Below, piece by piece: positions 33,087-43,561 of a stretch of 64,000 bases of DNA. Source of the DNA: Oharaeibacter diazotrophicus (GTDB taxonomy: Bacteria > Pseudomonadota > Alphaproteobacteria > Rhizobiales > Pleomorphomonadaceae); assembly GCF_004362745.1 (NCBI RefSeq), contig NZ_SNXY01000009.1, positions 248,001 to 312,000 of the forward strand, given 5' to 3'. Position 1 is the first letter of the stretch, and each line of letters begins with the position of its first letter. The notes under the pieces are model-generated. The model did no database searches and was not told the DNA's origin. It worked only from the letters and a program-made list of their open reading frames with translations. The position numbers and the translations under genes are program-made.

Positions 33087-33724
33087 TCGCCGTGGCCGGG
33101 TGTATAGCGACCGATTCCGGAAGCCGCAAGCCCCGTCTTCGCTTTTTCCGTCCGCCGCTCCGACGGCGTCGCTCCGCACTGTCGGCAAAGCCGGCAAAAC
33201 CCTGGAAAACCGTGGTTTTCCGTCCCGGCTCGTGGCACGGGCGGATCGGGGCGCCGCGCCCGGTGCACGGTCGGGGCCGTGGGCGGTCCGACGCGCCCAA
33301 GAGGCCGCGAGGCCGGGCGGTACGCCAGCGCGACGACTGCGGCGATCGGGACAGGAAGCCGGGTTCGCGCGCTGCCGGCCGGCTATTTTCGATGCTGCGG
33401 CGCCGAAGCAGGACGGCGGTTCGGCGGCCGCACCGCCGAGGATGGGCTCGCGGTTCGGCCGCATGCGACATTTCGCCGGGCCGCGGCGGCGGCCGCGCTA
33501 CTCCGCGCGATCGACCACACGACGTCGTGCCCCGGGGGCCCGGACGTATCCAAAGGCCACGCTCGAACGAGCGGCGTTCCGGCGAAGCGGACGCCGGTCG
33601 TCCGATGACATCGGGACGCCCGCGCACGGCGCTCGGACAAGGCTCGTACGCCCGGCCGGTACCCGGACGGGTACCCCCTCCCCGCGATGCCCCGACCGGA
33701 GGTCGGGCCGTCGCGAAATCGGGC
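33087..33724. other. 638-bp stretch without a recognisable gene
   Basis: Open frames here are Arg/Pro-rich and show no conserved motif, ribosome site or family signature. The promoter of the minus-strand tRNA-Pro must lie at its left end. A small perfect palindrome (GGAAAACC-GT-GGTTTTCC, 33204-33221) is present. I see nothing else. Confidence 0.5.
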
Positions 33725-33910
33725 TCAGTCCTCGTACTGCGGCATGTCCGTGGAGACCGGCCGCGGCGCCTTCTTCGGCGCGCGGGTCATCGAGGCGGCG
33801 GCGCTGACGGCGGAGATGCCGATCGCCTGGTACTGCCGCTCGAGATCGGAACGCACACCCTGCTGCTGCTGCTCCTGACGCTCGCCGCGGTCACCGAACT
33901 CGCTCTGCAT
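33725..33910 (-). CDS. Small hypothetical protein
   Basis: This is a 61-residue soluble protein I do not recognise. It starts MQSEFGDRGERQEQQQQG and ends in a Pro-rich, basic-then-acidic tail (RAPKKAPRPVSTDMPQYED). The Gln run and charged N-terminus suggest a helix. A GGGGG run lies 5-9 nt before the ATG. Amino-acid use is more balanced than in the Arg-rich false frames nearby, which is the main support. No neighbour suggests a role. Confidence 0.5.
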   Translation of the reverse strand: MQSEFGDRGERQEQQQQGVRSDLERQYQAIGISAVSAAASMTRAPKKAPRPVSTDMPQYED

Positions 33911-34270
33911 TTCATCCCCCGTGCCGGGCGCGGACAGCGCCCGATATGAACCATTCACACATAATCGACGCGTTTCGCTTCGCCGGCGAAACGCTCGCCT
34001 TTAAGAAATAAGCGATGAAACGGGGCGGAACAAGGGCAGAAAGCCGAGACTTTTTACGCGATACCCTCGAAAGCGGATCGTATTGCACCGCACAACGCAA
34101 GGATATCGAAAGTTAATCGGAGGTGAACGGATCCCTGCGATTTCAAGAGATCAGAAGCTCGGAGTCCTGCACGTATTGCATCGCTGAATGCACTGCGACG
34201 TCGCCTCGGCGGCCCTTCGGCCGGTCCCTCGACGGCTCGCGACGCCGCGACGCGCAGACCGAGGCCGGAG
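33911..34270. other. 360-bp lower-GC intergenic stretch with a hairpin
   Basis: This gap is noticeably richer in A and T than its surroundings. It contains a 9-bp perfect stem, GCGTTTCGC/GCGAAACGC, with a 7-nt loop (33970-33994). It probably holds the promoter of the small minus-strand gene. A GGAGG at 34119-34123 on the plus strand is not followed by a convincing gene. Confidence 0.45.
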
Positions 34271-34615
34271 TCAGCGCCGGTTCTCGAACCAGGACCACGC
34301 CTCGGTGTCGTCGAGCGAACGCTCGATCCGGTCGAATCGGTCGTCGAGGGCGTCGGCGTCCTCGTCGGCGCGGAAGGGGATCGCGACGTCGTCGCCGTCG
34401 GCGGAGAGGGTCGCGCCGTTGGCGGCGGCGAAGCGGACGAGGCGGGCGCCGGCGGCGTGGGCCGGATCGAAGCGGCGGCCGTCGGCACGGTCGGCGACTA
34501 GCGAGACCGTGCCGCCGCCGGCGTCCGCCGCGACGGCGCCGACGAGGGGGTGGTCGGCGAGCCGGGCGAGGCGGGCGTCGAAGGCGGCGCGGAGCGCGGC
34601 GGGGTCGTTCGGCAT
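34271..34615 (-). CDS. Hypothetical protein
   Basis: This 114-residue soluble protein starts MPNDPAALRAAFDARLARL and has an acidic C-terminal half ending SWFENRR. No known domain is recognised. The internal GTVSLVADRADGRRFDPAHAAGARLVRF pattern suggests alternating strands and helices. A GAGG lies 8-11 nt before the ATG. It is divergent from the acyl-CoA ligase gene (221 nt apart). Function is unknown. Confidence 0.6.
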   Translation of the reverse strand: MPNDPAALRAAFDARLARLADHPLVGAVAADAGGGTVSLVADRADGRRFDPAHAAGARLVRFAAANGATLSADGDDVAIPFRADEDADALDDRFDRIERSLDDTEAWSWFENRR

Positions 34616-34836
34616 CGGGGATCCTCGTGGCGGTCGGGCGGTGGCGCCGTGGTCGAATCGGACGGTCGTCGGCCTTGCCTGCCGTTGCGGCAAGCGCGCC
34701 CCGCGCCGGCAGGTGACGCAGCGGCCGCGCGCCGGTGCCGGCACGCGGCCGATTTCGGTTGCAACCATCGCTTCCTCCGCGACACTGGACCGGCCGGAAC
34801 AGCGCGGCAAGCGCGTCGGCGGGAGGAGACACCAGC

Positions 34837-36434
<1,598 letters not shown>

Positions 36435-36456
<22 letters not shown>

Positions 36457-37112
36457 GCCGCGGCGTCGGAGCGGGCGATCCGGACATGGGTCGCCCGGGC
36501 GCCGGGCACCACCTCGGTGACGGAATAGCCGAGCGCCGGCAGGTCGAGGCCGGCGAACAGCGCCTCGCCGCGCCCGAGCAGCACGGGCGAGAGCGCGAGA
36601 TGGAGCCGGTCGATCAGGCCGGCGGCGAGGTATCGCCGGATCGTCGCGCCGCCGCCGCCGATGCGGACGTCGCGGTCGCCGGCGGCGGCGCGGGCCCGTT
36701 CCAGCGCGGCCTCGATGCCGTCGGTGACGAAATGGAAGGTGGTGCCGCCCTTCATCGGCAGGTCCGGCCGCGGATGGTGCGTCAGGACGAAGACCGGCAC
36801 GTGGTAGGGCGGCTCGTCGCCCCACCAACCGGTCCAGGTCTCGTCCGGCCAGGGCCCGCGGACCGGGCCGAACATGTTGCGGCCGAGGATCCAGGCGCCG
36901 ACGTTGTCGAAGCTCTCGGCGGCGAAGGCCTCGTCGGCGCCGTCGGCGTCGCCGCCGTCCTCGCCGAACATCGTCTTGAAGGTGCGGGTGGCGAAGGCCC
37001 AGGCGAACAGGCGCTCGCCGCCGACGCCGAGCGGGTGGTCCAGGTCCTGGTCGGGTCCGGCGGCGAAGCCGTCGAGCGAAACGGAGAAGGCGGCGACGCG
37101 AACGGCGGACAT
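36435..37112 (-). CDS. Dihydrofolate-reductase-fold family protein (RibD C-terminal type)
   Basis: This 225-residue protein has the opening VRVAAFSVSLDGFAAGPDQ, the central GRNMFGPVRGPWPDE and the late cofactor-binding GGGGATIRRYLAAGLIDRLHL. All three are typical of the YyaP/YwjB branch of the DHFR/RibD family. It likely uses NADPH, but substrates of this branch are mostly unknown. Its 3' end overlaps the convergent acyl-CoA ligase gene by 22 nt. A second, shorter family member is encoded at 51058-51576. Confidence 0.88.
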
Positions 37113-37190
37113 GGCAGGTCCCTCCCTGGCGGCCCCCCCCCTCCTGGGAGGATGACGTCCGCCCGGCGCGCCGGCAAGACCGTTCGGCGG

Positions 37191-38984
37191 TCAGGCGGCG
37201 GCGTCGCGCCCGCCCGCGGCGGGTGGCGGAGGCGGTGGATCGGTGCGGCGGCGGGCGGCTTCGCGGAGGTCGCGGCGGAACTCGTCGCGCTTGTCGTGGA
37301 TCGACGCGATCACCGGGCCCATCGGCACGCCGAGGCCGACCAGCACGGTCTCGGAGAGCTGCAGGCTGGCCTCGACGGTCTCCGGCACGGCATCGGTGAC
37401 GCCGACGCCGTAGAGGTGGCGGGCGTGCGCGCCGTCACGGGCGCGGGCGAACACCGGCACCTCGGGCGCGAGTACGCGCACCCAGCCGACCACGGCGTCG
37501 ATCACCGCGGGCTCGTGGACGGTGACGACCACGGCGGCGGCGTCGGCGATGCCGCAGGAGATGAGGAAGGCCGGCGTCGCGGCGTCGCCGTAGTGGACGT
37601 CGTGGCCGGCGAGGCGGTCGCGGGCGACGGCGAGCGCGTCGCTGTCGACGACGAGATGCGGCCGGCCGTGGGCGGCGAGCAGCGAACACACCACCCTGCC
37701 GACGCGGCCGTGGCCGACCACCAGCGTGTGGCCGCCGGCCGGCTGCGGCGGCGAGGGCGGCGCATCCGGCGGCTCCACGGGGGCGAACCAGCGCTCGGCG
37801 CGGGTCGAGGCGGCGACCAGCGGCGGCACCAGCGCCATCGACAGCGCCGCGGCGGTGAGCACGAAGGCGGCGGTGCCGGCGCCGACCACGCCGGCGGTCA
37901 CCGCGACGCCGATGCCGACGAAGGCGAACTCGCCGGCGGGCCCGAGCATCATGCCGGCCTCGGCCGCGGTCGCCGTGCCGACGCCGAACAGCCGCGCCAG
38001 CGCGGCGGCGACGAGGCCCTTGCCGACGACGAGCGCGGCGACGGTGGCGGCCAGTTGGAGCGGTTCGCGCAGGATCTCGCCGGGGTCGACCCCCATGCCG
38101 ACGGAGAAGAAGAACACGCCGAGGAGAAGGCCCTTGAACGGCTCGATGATCGACTGGATCGCCTTGCGGTACTCGGTCTCGGCGAGCAGCACGCCGGCGA
38201 CGAAGGCGCCGAGCCCCATCGAGACGCCGGCGCGGGCGGCGACGACGCCGGTGCCGACGATCACGAACAGGATCGCCGCCATGAACAATTCCGGCGAACG
38301 CAGCGTGGCGACGAGGCGGAACAGCGGCCTGAGCAGCAGCCGGCCGGCGACGGCGATCACCGCGAGGGCGACCGCCGCCTGCCCGAGCGCGGCGGCGAGG
38401 CCGCCGAGCACCGAACCGCCCTCGCCCGCGAGCGCCGAGATCAGGAGGAAGATCGGCACCACCGAGAGGTCCTGGGCGAGCAGCACGGCGAAGGCGGTGC
38501 GGCCACCCGCGGTCGCGATGCGCTTCTCGCCGGACAGCGTTTCGACCACCATGGCGGTCGACGACAGGGCGAGGCAGGCGCCGATCACCGCCGTGGCCTT
38601 GGCGTCGACGCCGAGGACGGCGACGACGGCGCCGATCGCGGCGGCGCTCGCCACCACCTGCGCCATGCCGAGGCCGAACACCAGCTTGCGCATGGTGGCG
38701 AGGCGGGCGAAGGAGAGCTCGAGGCCGATCAGGAACAGCAGGAAGACGACGCCGAGGTCGGCGATGGCGGCGACGCCCTTCGGCTCGACCACCGTTAACC
38801 ACCATAGCAGCGGCACGCTGTCCTTGAGGGTGCCGAGACCGAGCGGCCCGAGCGCCGCGCCGGCTGCGAGGTAGCCGAGGATCGGATGCAGGCCGAGCCG
38901 GCGCATCACCGGCACCACCACGCCGGCGGTCCCGAGCACGACGAGGGCGTCGCTGTAGGCGGTGATGTCGATGGAATCGGTCAC
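37191..38984 (-). CDS. CPA2-family cation/proton antiporter with TrkA-N domain
   Basis: This 597-residue integral membrane protein resembles KefB/RosB-type potassium or sodium/proton antiporters. About 12 membrane segments cover residues 10-400, including LGVVFLLFLIGLELSF and the conserved SSTAMVVETLS. A cytosolic NAD-binding regulatory domain follows (HTLVVGHGRVGRVVCSLLAAHG, then DSDALAVARDRL). A Pro-rich tail ends the protein. It is transcribed alone. Cation choice cannot be read from the sequence. Confidence 0.92.
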   Translation of the reverse strand: MTDSIDITAYSDALVVLGTAGVVVPVMRRLGLHPILGYLAAGAALGPLGLGTLKDSVPLLWWLTVVEPKGVAAIADLGVVFLLFLIGLELSFARLATMRKLVFGLGMAQVVASAAAIGAVVAVLGVDAKATAVIGACLALSSTAMVVETLSGEKRIATAGGRTAFAVLLAQDLSVVPIFLLISALAGEGGSVLGGLAAALGQAAVALAVIAVAGRLLLRPLFRLVATLRSPELFMAAILFVIVGTGVVAARAGVSMGLGAFVAGVLLAETEYRKAIQSIIEPFKGLLLGVFFFSVGMGVDPGEILREPLQLAATVAALVVGKGLVAAALARLFGVGTATAAEAGMMLGPAGEFAFVGIGVAVTAGVVGAGTAAFVLTAAALSMALVPPLVAASTRAERWFAPVEPPDAPPSPPQPAGGHTLVVGHGRVGRVVCSLLAAHGRPHLVVDSDALAVARDRLAGHDVHYGDAATPAFLISCGIADAAAVVVTVHEPAVIDAVVGWVRVLAPEVPVFARARDGAHARHLYGVGVTDAVPETVEASLQLSETVLVGLGVPMGPVIASIHDKRDEFRRDLREAARRRTDPPPPPPAAGGRDAAA

Positions 38985-39122
38985 GGGCGGCTTCGGTTCG
39001 ACGGCAGGGACGGCGGCATTGGATCACGCACGCGCGCGCTCCGCCATGCCCGGAGGGCGATCGCCCGATCAAGGTCGGACGGGTGCCGTCCGACATCCCG
39101 CGGGCGCTCGCCCGAGGCGAGG

Positions 39123-39166
39123 TTGGAATATGGCGGTGATCATGCTATATGGATAACCGTGATCAC
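39123..39166 (+). promoter_or_regulatory. Promoter and palindromic operator of the RES/Xre-type pair
   Basis: TTGGAA (39123-39128), a 16-nt spacer and TATATG, preceded by an extended TG, form a good sigma70-type promoter. A perfect inverted repeat, GTGATCA (39136-39142) and TGATCAC (39160-39166), brackets the -10 and the likely +1. This is the expected place for an autorepressing antitoxin. Confidence 0.65.
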
Positions 39167-39184
39167 TCTCCGCCGGTGACGACC

Positions 39185-39859
39185 ATGTCCTCCCTGCCCC
39201 TTCCCTTCGCCGAGATCGCGGCCTTCGCCGGCACGCCCGACGAGGTGCGCGAGGATCTCGACGGCATCTCGGCGACGCGGGTGGTCGCGTTGACGCTCGG
39301 GCACGGCAGTGCGGCCGAGGCGGAGGCGCTCGCCGAAACCGTGAGCCGGCTGGCGCCGATCGTCGGCACCGTCGTCGCGCTGCGCCAGGACGAGGCGCTG
39401 CGCGCGATCGTCGAGGGTCTGGTGCCCAACGTGCCGCCGCCGCCGCACCGGCTGATCGAGGCGCGGATGACCGCGGAGGCGCGCCGGGCGGTGCTCGCGA
39501 GCGGCGACTGGATGACCGCCGCCGAGATCGCCGCGGTCGCCGGCTTCAGCCCCGGCAACCCGAGCGCCCAGCCGAACCGGTGGAAGCGCGACGGACGGAT
39601 CTTTGCGCTCCGCCACAACGGCGTCGACTATTTCCCGGCCTACGGCCTCGATCCCGCCACCGGCCATCGGCCGGTCCCCGCGCTCGCCCGGGTGATCGAG
39701 ATCCTGCGCGCCGTCCGCGACGACTGGGGCCTCGCCTACTGGTTCGCCTCGGTCAACGGCTTCCTCGGCGGCCGGCGGCCGCAGGACCTCTTGATCGACG
39801 CGCCCGAGCGGGTGATCGCCGCCGCCGAGGACGAGGCGGCCGGCGTCGCGCATGGCTGA
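39185..39859 (+). CDS. Antitoxin of a RES/Xre-type toxin-antitoxin pair
   Basis: This 224-residue protein has a helical, probably DNA-binding middle (DWMTAAEIAAVAGFSPGNPSAQPNRWKRDGRIFAL). Its C-terminal region fits the Xre/MbcA/ParS toxin-binding domain: LAYWFASVNGFLGGRRP followed by DLLIDAPERVIAAAEDE. The next gene overlaps by 8 nt and encodes a RES-domain protein, the usual toxin partner. An ATG at 39149 is in frame but lies inside the -10 element, so the start at 39185 is preferred. It is larger than many antitoxins of this class, with about 90 extra N-terminal residues. Confidence 0.78.
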   Translation: MSSLPLPFAEIAAFAGTPDEVREDLDGISATRVVALTLGHGSAAEAEALAETVSRLAPIVGTVVALRQDEALRAIVEGLVPNVPPPPHRLIEARMTAEARRAVLASGDWMTAAEIAAVAGFSPGNPSAQPNRWKRDGRIFALRHNGVDYFPAYGLDPATGHRPVPALARVIEILRAVRDDWGLAYWFASVNGFLGGRRPQDLLIDAPERVIAAAEDEAAGVAHG

Positions 39860-40508
39860 CGCCGCCGCGGTGCCGCCGCCCCCGGCGCCGGTCGACCTCG
39901 CTGTGGCGATCACGCCCCTGGTCTGGCCGGCCGGAAGGGTGCTCCATCGCGTCCATCCCGACGCCTACGGCGCCACCGTGTTCAACCCGGGCGTCAACGG
40001 CAACGCGCGCTTCAGTCCGATCCGCGACGGGAGCGGTGCGCCGATCCCGACGCTCTACGGCGGCACCAGCTTCGACTGCGCCGCCATGGAGACGGTGTTC
40101 CACGACGTGCCGCACGCGCCCGGCCTGAAGACGGTTGGCCGGCACAGGATCGCCGACAAGGTCCACGCCGTGATCGCCCCGACGCGCGACCTCGCGCTCG
40201 CCGACCTGACGGCCACCGCGCTCCGCCGGCTCGGCGTCCGGCGCGGCGACCTGATCGACACCGAGAAGGACCGCTATCCAGGCACGCGGCTCTGGGCCGA
40301 GGCGATCCACGCCGCCTGTCCGGCGCTCGAGGGGCTCGCGTGGGTGTCCAGGCAGGACGACCGCGCCATGGCGGTCGTGCTGTTCGGCGACCGGATCGCG
40401 TCGACGGACCTTGCCGCCGCCGGCCCCTCCCGTCCGCTCCTCGCCGACGTCGCGGCCTACGGCGAACTGCTGGCGCTCGCCGAGCGCATCGGCGTCCTCG
40501 TGGTTTGA
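39852..40508 (+). CDS. RES-domain toxin
   Basis: This 218-residue RES-family protein is predicted to degrade or ADP-ribosylate using NAD+, as known family members MbcT and ParT do. The key residues are visible: Arg in NARFSPIRDG, Tyr in TLYGGTSF and Glu in AAMETVFHDVP. An overlap with the antitoxin gene ensures coupled translation. The C-terminal part ends LALAERIGVLVV. The active-site set looks intact, so the toxin is probably functional. Whether it depletes NAD or modifies a protein cannot be told. Confidence 0.85.
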   Translation: MADAAAVPPPPAPVDLAVAITPLVWPAGRVLHRVHPDAYGATVFNPGVNGNARFSPIRDGSGAPIPTLYGGTSFDCAAMETVFHDVPHAPGLKTVGRHRIADKVHAVIAPTRDLALADLTATALRRLGVRRGDLIDTEKDRYPGTRLWAEAIHAACPALEGLAWVSRQDDRAMAVVLFGDRIASTDLAAAGPSRPLLADVAAYGELLALAERIGVLVV

Positions 40509-40521
40509 GCTGCGCCCACCG

Positions 40522-41451
40522 TCAGTGCCCCATCAGCGCCTGGACGTGGGCGCCGACGCTGCGCGACAGGCCGAGCAGGTCGTAGCCGCCCTCGAGCAGG
40601 GAGACGACGCGGCCGGCGCAGACGCGGTCGGCGACCTCCATCATCCGCCGCGTCGCCCAGGCGAAATCGGCCTCGACGAGGTTGATCTCGGCGAGCGGGT
40701 CGCGGTGGTGGGCGTCGAAGCCGGCGGAGATGATCAGGAGATCCGGCCGAAACGCCTCGATCGCCGGCAGGACGCGGCTCTCCATCGCCTCGCGGAACAC
40801 CGCGCCGTCGGCCCCCGCCGAGAGCGGGGCGTTGACGATGTTGTCGGCGACGCCGGTCTCGCCGAGGGCGCCGGTGCCGGGATAGAGCGGCATCTGGTGG
40901 GTCGAGGCGTAAAGCACGGTCGGGTCGGACCAGAAGATGTCCTGGGTGCCGTTGCCGTGGTGGACGTCGAAATCCATGATCGCGACGCGCTCGGCGCCGT
41001 GCACCGCCTGGGCGTGGCGGGCGGCGACGGCGGCGTGGTTGAACAGGCAGAAGCCCATCGCCGTCATGTGCTCGGCGTGGTGGCCGGGCGGGCGGTGGGC
41101 GGAGAAGGCGTTCTGGACGAGGCCGGTCATCACCTCGTCGACCGCCTGACAGGCGGCGCCGGAGGCGCGGAGCGCCGCGGTGTAGGAGCCGGGCGACACC
41201 GTTGTGTCGCTGTCGAGGCGCAGGAGGCCCTCGGCCGGGATCTGGTTGCGGATGTGCTCGACGAAGGCGCGCGGATGGGCGCGGGCGACCTGGTCGATCG
41301 TGCCCAGCGGCGCCTGCTCGCGGATCAGGTCCTGGAACTCCTCGCGCTCGAGCACCTGCTCGACGGCGCGCAGACGGTCGGCGCGCTCGGGATGGCCGAG
41401 CGGGGTGTGGTGGTCGAGATAGGCGGCGTGACTGAGATAGAGCGTACGCAA
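40522..41451 (-). CDS. Histone-deacetylase-family amidohydrolase
   Basis: This 309-residue Zn-dependent deacetylase of the class II HDAC/acetylpolyamine amidohydrolase type removes acetyl groups from amines or lysines. The active-site motifs are AHRPPGHHAEHM (tandem His), MDFDVHHGNGTQDIF (Zn ligands) and ISAGFDAHHRDPLAE. GGYDLLGLSRSV closes the domain. A TTG at 41451 lies 6 nt after GGGGAGG and gives the usual RTLYLSH start. An upstream ATG at 41493 would add 14 atypical residues. It is convergent with the RES toxin gene. Confidence 0.9.
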   Translation of the reverse strand: MRTLYLSHAAYLDHHTPLGHPERADRLRAVEQVLEREEFQDLIREQAPLGTIDQVARAHPRAFVEHIRNQIPAEGLLRLDSDTTVSPGSYTAALRASGAACQAVDEVMTGLVQNAFSAHRPPGHHAEHMTAMGFCLFNHAAVAARHAQAVHGAERVAIMDFDVHHGNGTQDIFWSDPTVLYASTHQMPLYPGTGALGETGVADNIVNAPLSAGADGAVFREAMESRVLPAIEAFRPDLLIISAGFDAHHRDPLAEINLVEADFAWATRRMMEVADRVCAGRVVSLLEGGYDLLGLSRSVGAHVQALMGH

Positions 41452-41875
41452 GAACGGCCTCCCCGGCGCCGCCCTCCGATCGGCGCCCAGCAAGGCCGAG
41501 TTGAGGCCCGGGGCGGGCGGGTGTCAATCACCCGCTCGTCTGTCGGTCGAAACGCTTAGGCGGGTTGCTCGCCGGCGAGCCGCGCCGCGGGCGCCGGCGG
41601 ACGACCGGACGCGCTCGAAGCGGCAGGAACCGCCGCGGAGGCGAATCGAGACGGCCCGGCCAAGTGGATTTCCGTTTACAATCGGAAAAATCATCCGTAG
41701 GATCATATAGATCCAAGGGAGTTTCGGACCGCCTCGCGTCTATTCGCGCCTTCGACGACGTGTCGACGGCCCTATTTTTTCGCCTGCCCCTTGGATCGAC
41801 ACGGACAGCCCAGGTTTTTTCGTCCCGGTCGACATCCGGGTCGAAGCACGATCGATCATTTCGGGGGAGATCACC
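41452..41875. other. 424-bp intergenic region with AT-rich promoter-like segment
   Basis: No gene is seen here. A low-GC core near 41660-41715 contains TTTCCG, 8 nt, CGGAAA (6-bp arms) and GATCATATAGATC (13-bp near-palindrome). These could be promoter elements for the secreted-protein gene. A long 5' leader would then precede its ATG. Confidence 0.4.
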
Positions 41876-42355
41876 ATGAATATGCTTTCCGCGGCGGCCC
41901 TCGTGGCCGCCGGCCTTGTCGCGTCCGCCGTTCCCGCCGCGGCCGAGAACCTGTTGTCGACGATCTTCGCGCCCGAGCAGACCTTCTCGGAGCCGAAGTT
42001 CCTCGCCGTGTTCCCGTCGGGGTCCTTCACCCAGGCCTTCTTCGTGCAGACGCCGCAGACGGTGATGATCTCGGTGTCCGCGGTCTGCGGCGCCACCGGC
42101 ACCGGCAACCAGGGCGTGGCTCTGAAGCTGATGATCGACGGCAAGGCGGTCTATCCGACCAACCAGATCGGCAACGTGTTCTGCGCCGCCGACCACACGC
42201 CGCTGGCGACGCCGGGCTCGGAGATGCACAGCTTCGTCACCAGCGTGGAGGTCAAGGCGTCGATGGCGAGCCACAGCCTGCAGCTCCAGGCGATCCCGCT
42301 CGGCACCGGAACGACCGGCCGGATCAAGAACCTGTCGATCCAGGTCTGGAACTGA
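41876..42355 (+). CDS. Secreted hypothetical protein
   Basis: This 159-residue protein has a clear signal peptide (MNMLSAAALVAAGLVASAVPAAA, cleavage likely after residue 23). The mature part has alternating strands and two cysteines (AVCGATG and VFCAADH) that could form a disulfide. No family is recognised. A GGGGGAG ribosome site lies before the ATG. A long AT-rich leader upstream suggests its own, perhaps strongly regulated, promoter. Function is unknown; the fold is probably all-beta. Confidence 0.75.
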   Translation: MNMLSAAALVAAGLVASAVPAAAENLLSTIFAPEQTFSEPKFLAVFPSGSFTQAFFVQTPQTVMISVSAVCGATGTGNQGVALKLMIDGKAVYPTNQIGNVFCAADHTPLATPGSEMHSFVTSVEVKASMASHSLQLQAIPLGTGTTGRIKNLSIQVWN

Positions 42356-42382
42356 TCCCGACCGTCGGCGCGGCGGATCCGG

Positions 42383-43384
42383 TCACGCTCCGGATGCGCC
42401 GTCGCCGCGCGGGGCCGCGGCGCGGGCGAGGCGGTCGCGGATCGCCTCGCCGAGACCCTCGGCCGGGATCGGCGCCACCGCCAGGCTGGCGGTCCCCGCG
42501 CCGTCGAGCGCGCGGAGCATGCCGAACAGGTTGGCGGCGGCCTCGACGAGGTCGCCGGCGGGACTGAGGTTCATGACGGCGACGGCTCGCTCCGCCCCCG
42601 GCGGCGGCACGGGACCGAAGGCGAGCAGCGCCTCGCCGGGCAGGATCTCGGCCGCGTCGAGCCGGACACGGGCGGCCGGCGCGTAGTGCGAGGTCAGCAT
42701 GCCCGGCGCCAGCGGCGCGACGTCGTCGCTCGCCGGCCCGTCCGCCACCGGCGCGCCGACAACCGCTTCGATCGCCGCCCGCGCGATGCCGCCCGGGCGC
42801 AGGATGCGCGCGACGCCGTCCGTCACCGCCACGATGGTCGATTCGACGCCGACGCGGGTGGGACCGCCGTCGACGACGGCGTCGATGCGCCCGTCGAGGT
42901 CGACGAGCACGTGGTCGGCGGTGGTCGGGCTGACGTGGCCGGAGCGGTTGGCGCTCGGCGCGGCGACAGGCCGCCCGACCGCCTCCAGCAGGCGGCGCGC
43001 CACCGGGTGGTCCGGCACGCGGATCGCCAGGGTGTCGAGCCCGGCGGTGGCGAGTTCGGAGACCGGGCAGTCCGGCCGGCGCGGCAGCACCAGCGTCAGC
43101 GGCCCGGGCCAGAAGGCGTTCGCCAGCCGGACGGAGATCGGATCGAACAGCGCGAGCCGCTCGGCCGAGGCGAGGTCCGGAACGTGCGCGATCAACGGGT
43201 TGAAGCTCGGCCGGCCCTTGGCCTCGTAGATGCCGGCGACCGCCGCCCCGTCGGTGGCGTCGGCGCCGAGGCCGTAGACCGTCTCGGTCGGCAGGGCGAC
43301 GAGGCCGCCCGAAGCGAGCAGCGCCGCGGCGGCGACGATGCCTTCCCCGGAGGTGTCGAGGCGACGGGTCTGCTTCTTTCGCAT
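42383..43384 (-). CDS. L-threonylcarbamoyladenylate synthase (Sua5 type)
   Basis: This enzyme makes threonylcarbamoyl-AMP from threonine, bicarbonate and ATP, for the t6A37 modification of ANN-decoding tRNAs. The 333-residue protein has the YrdC core with PTETVYGLGADA, KGRPSFNPLI and PSANRSGHVSP. A C-terminal Sua5 domain follows after LAPGMLTSHYAP, so it is the long Sua5 form as opposed to the short TsaC form. The ATG at the basic MRKKQTRR start was chosen. It is divergent from the acyl-CoA dehydrogenase operon. Confidence 0.94.
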   Translation of the reverse strand: MRKKQTRRLDTSGEGIVAAAALLASGGLVALPTETVYGLGADATDGAAVAGIYEAKGRPSFNPLIAHVPDLASAERLALFDPISVRLANAFWPGPLTLVLPRRPDCPVSELATAGLDTLAIRVPDHPVARRLLEAVGRPVAAPSANRSGHVSPTTADHVLVDLDGRIDAVVDGGPTRVGVESTIVAVTDGVARILRPGGIARAAIEAVVGAPVADGPASDDVAPLAPGMLTSHYAPAARVRLDAAEILPGEALLAFGPVPPPGAERAVAVMNLSPAGDLVEAAANLFGMLRALDGAGTASLAVAPIPAEGLGEAIRDRLARAAAPRGDGASGA

Positions 43385-43442
43385 AGCTGGCGTCGGAGCC
43401 CCTCTCCGGGTCATTGTCCCCGGGCGACGACGGATGCCGCAG

Positions 43443-43473
43443 TTGACGTTTACGTAAAGTAGAGTTACGTAAG
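43443..43473 (+). promoter_or_regulatory. LiuR/FadR-like operator over a promoter, beta-oxidation operon
   Basis: TTGACGTTTACGTAAA is followed 6 nt later by a second TTACGTAA. The 10-bp TTTACGTAAA (43449-43458) is a perfect palindrome. It resembles sites known for MerR-family LiuR regulators of branched-chain amino-acid and fatty-acid catabolism. TTGACG could also be the -35 with TACGTA as -10 after 17 nt, so binding would block transcription. The acyl-CoA dehydrogenase ATG is 90 nt downstream. Confidence 0.6.
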
Positions 43474-43561
43474 TCCGGGCAGGCCGCCGTCCGATCCGCC
43501 GGTTTCAACCCGGACGGATCGTCCCGTCAAGACGACAGCGACCACCTGGGGAGAGATCGAC

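Noticed and set aside
33204-33221. Perfect 18-bp palindrome GGAAAACC-GT-GGTTTTCC as a terminator or operator
   Set aside because: It has no T tract and no adjacent gene start, so chance cannot be excluded.
34123-34716. Plus-strand gene starting at a GTG after GGAGG
   Set aside because: After about 30 codons the frame turns into uniform Arg/Gly sequence antisense to the 114-residue protein gene.
39149-39184. Upstream ATG for the antitoxin gene
   Set aside because: It lies inside the probable -10 element and operator, so it would not be in the transcript; the ATG at 39185 fits better.
41452-41493. ATG start 42 nt upstream for the deacetylase-like gene
   Set aside because: The TTG at 41451 has a well-spaced GGGGAGG and gives the normal family N-terminus.
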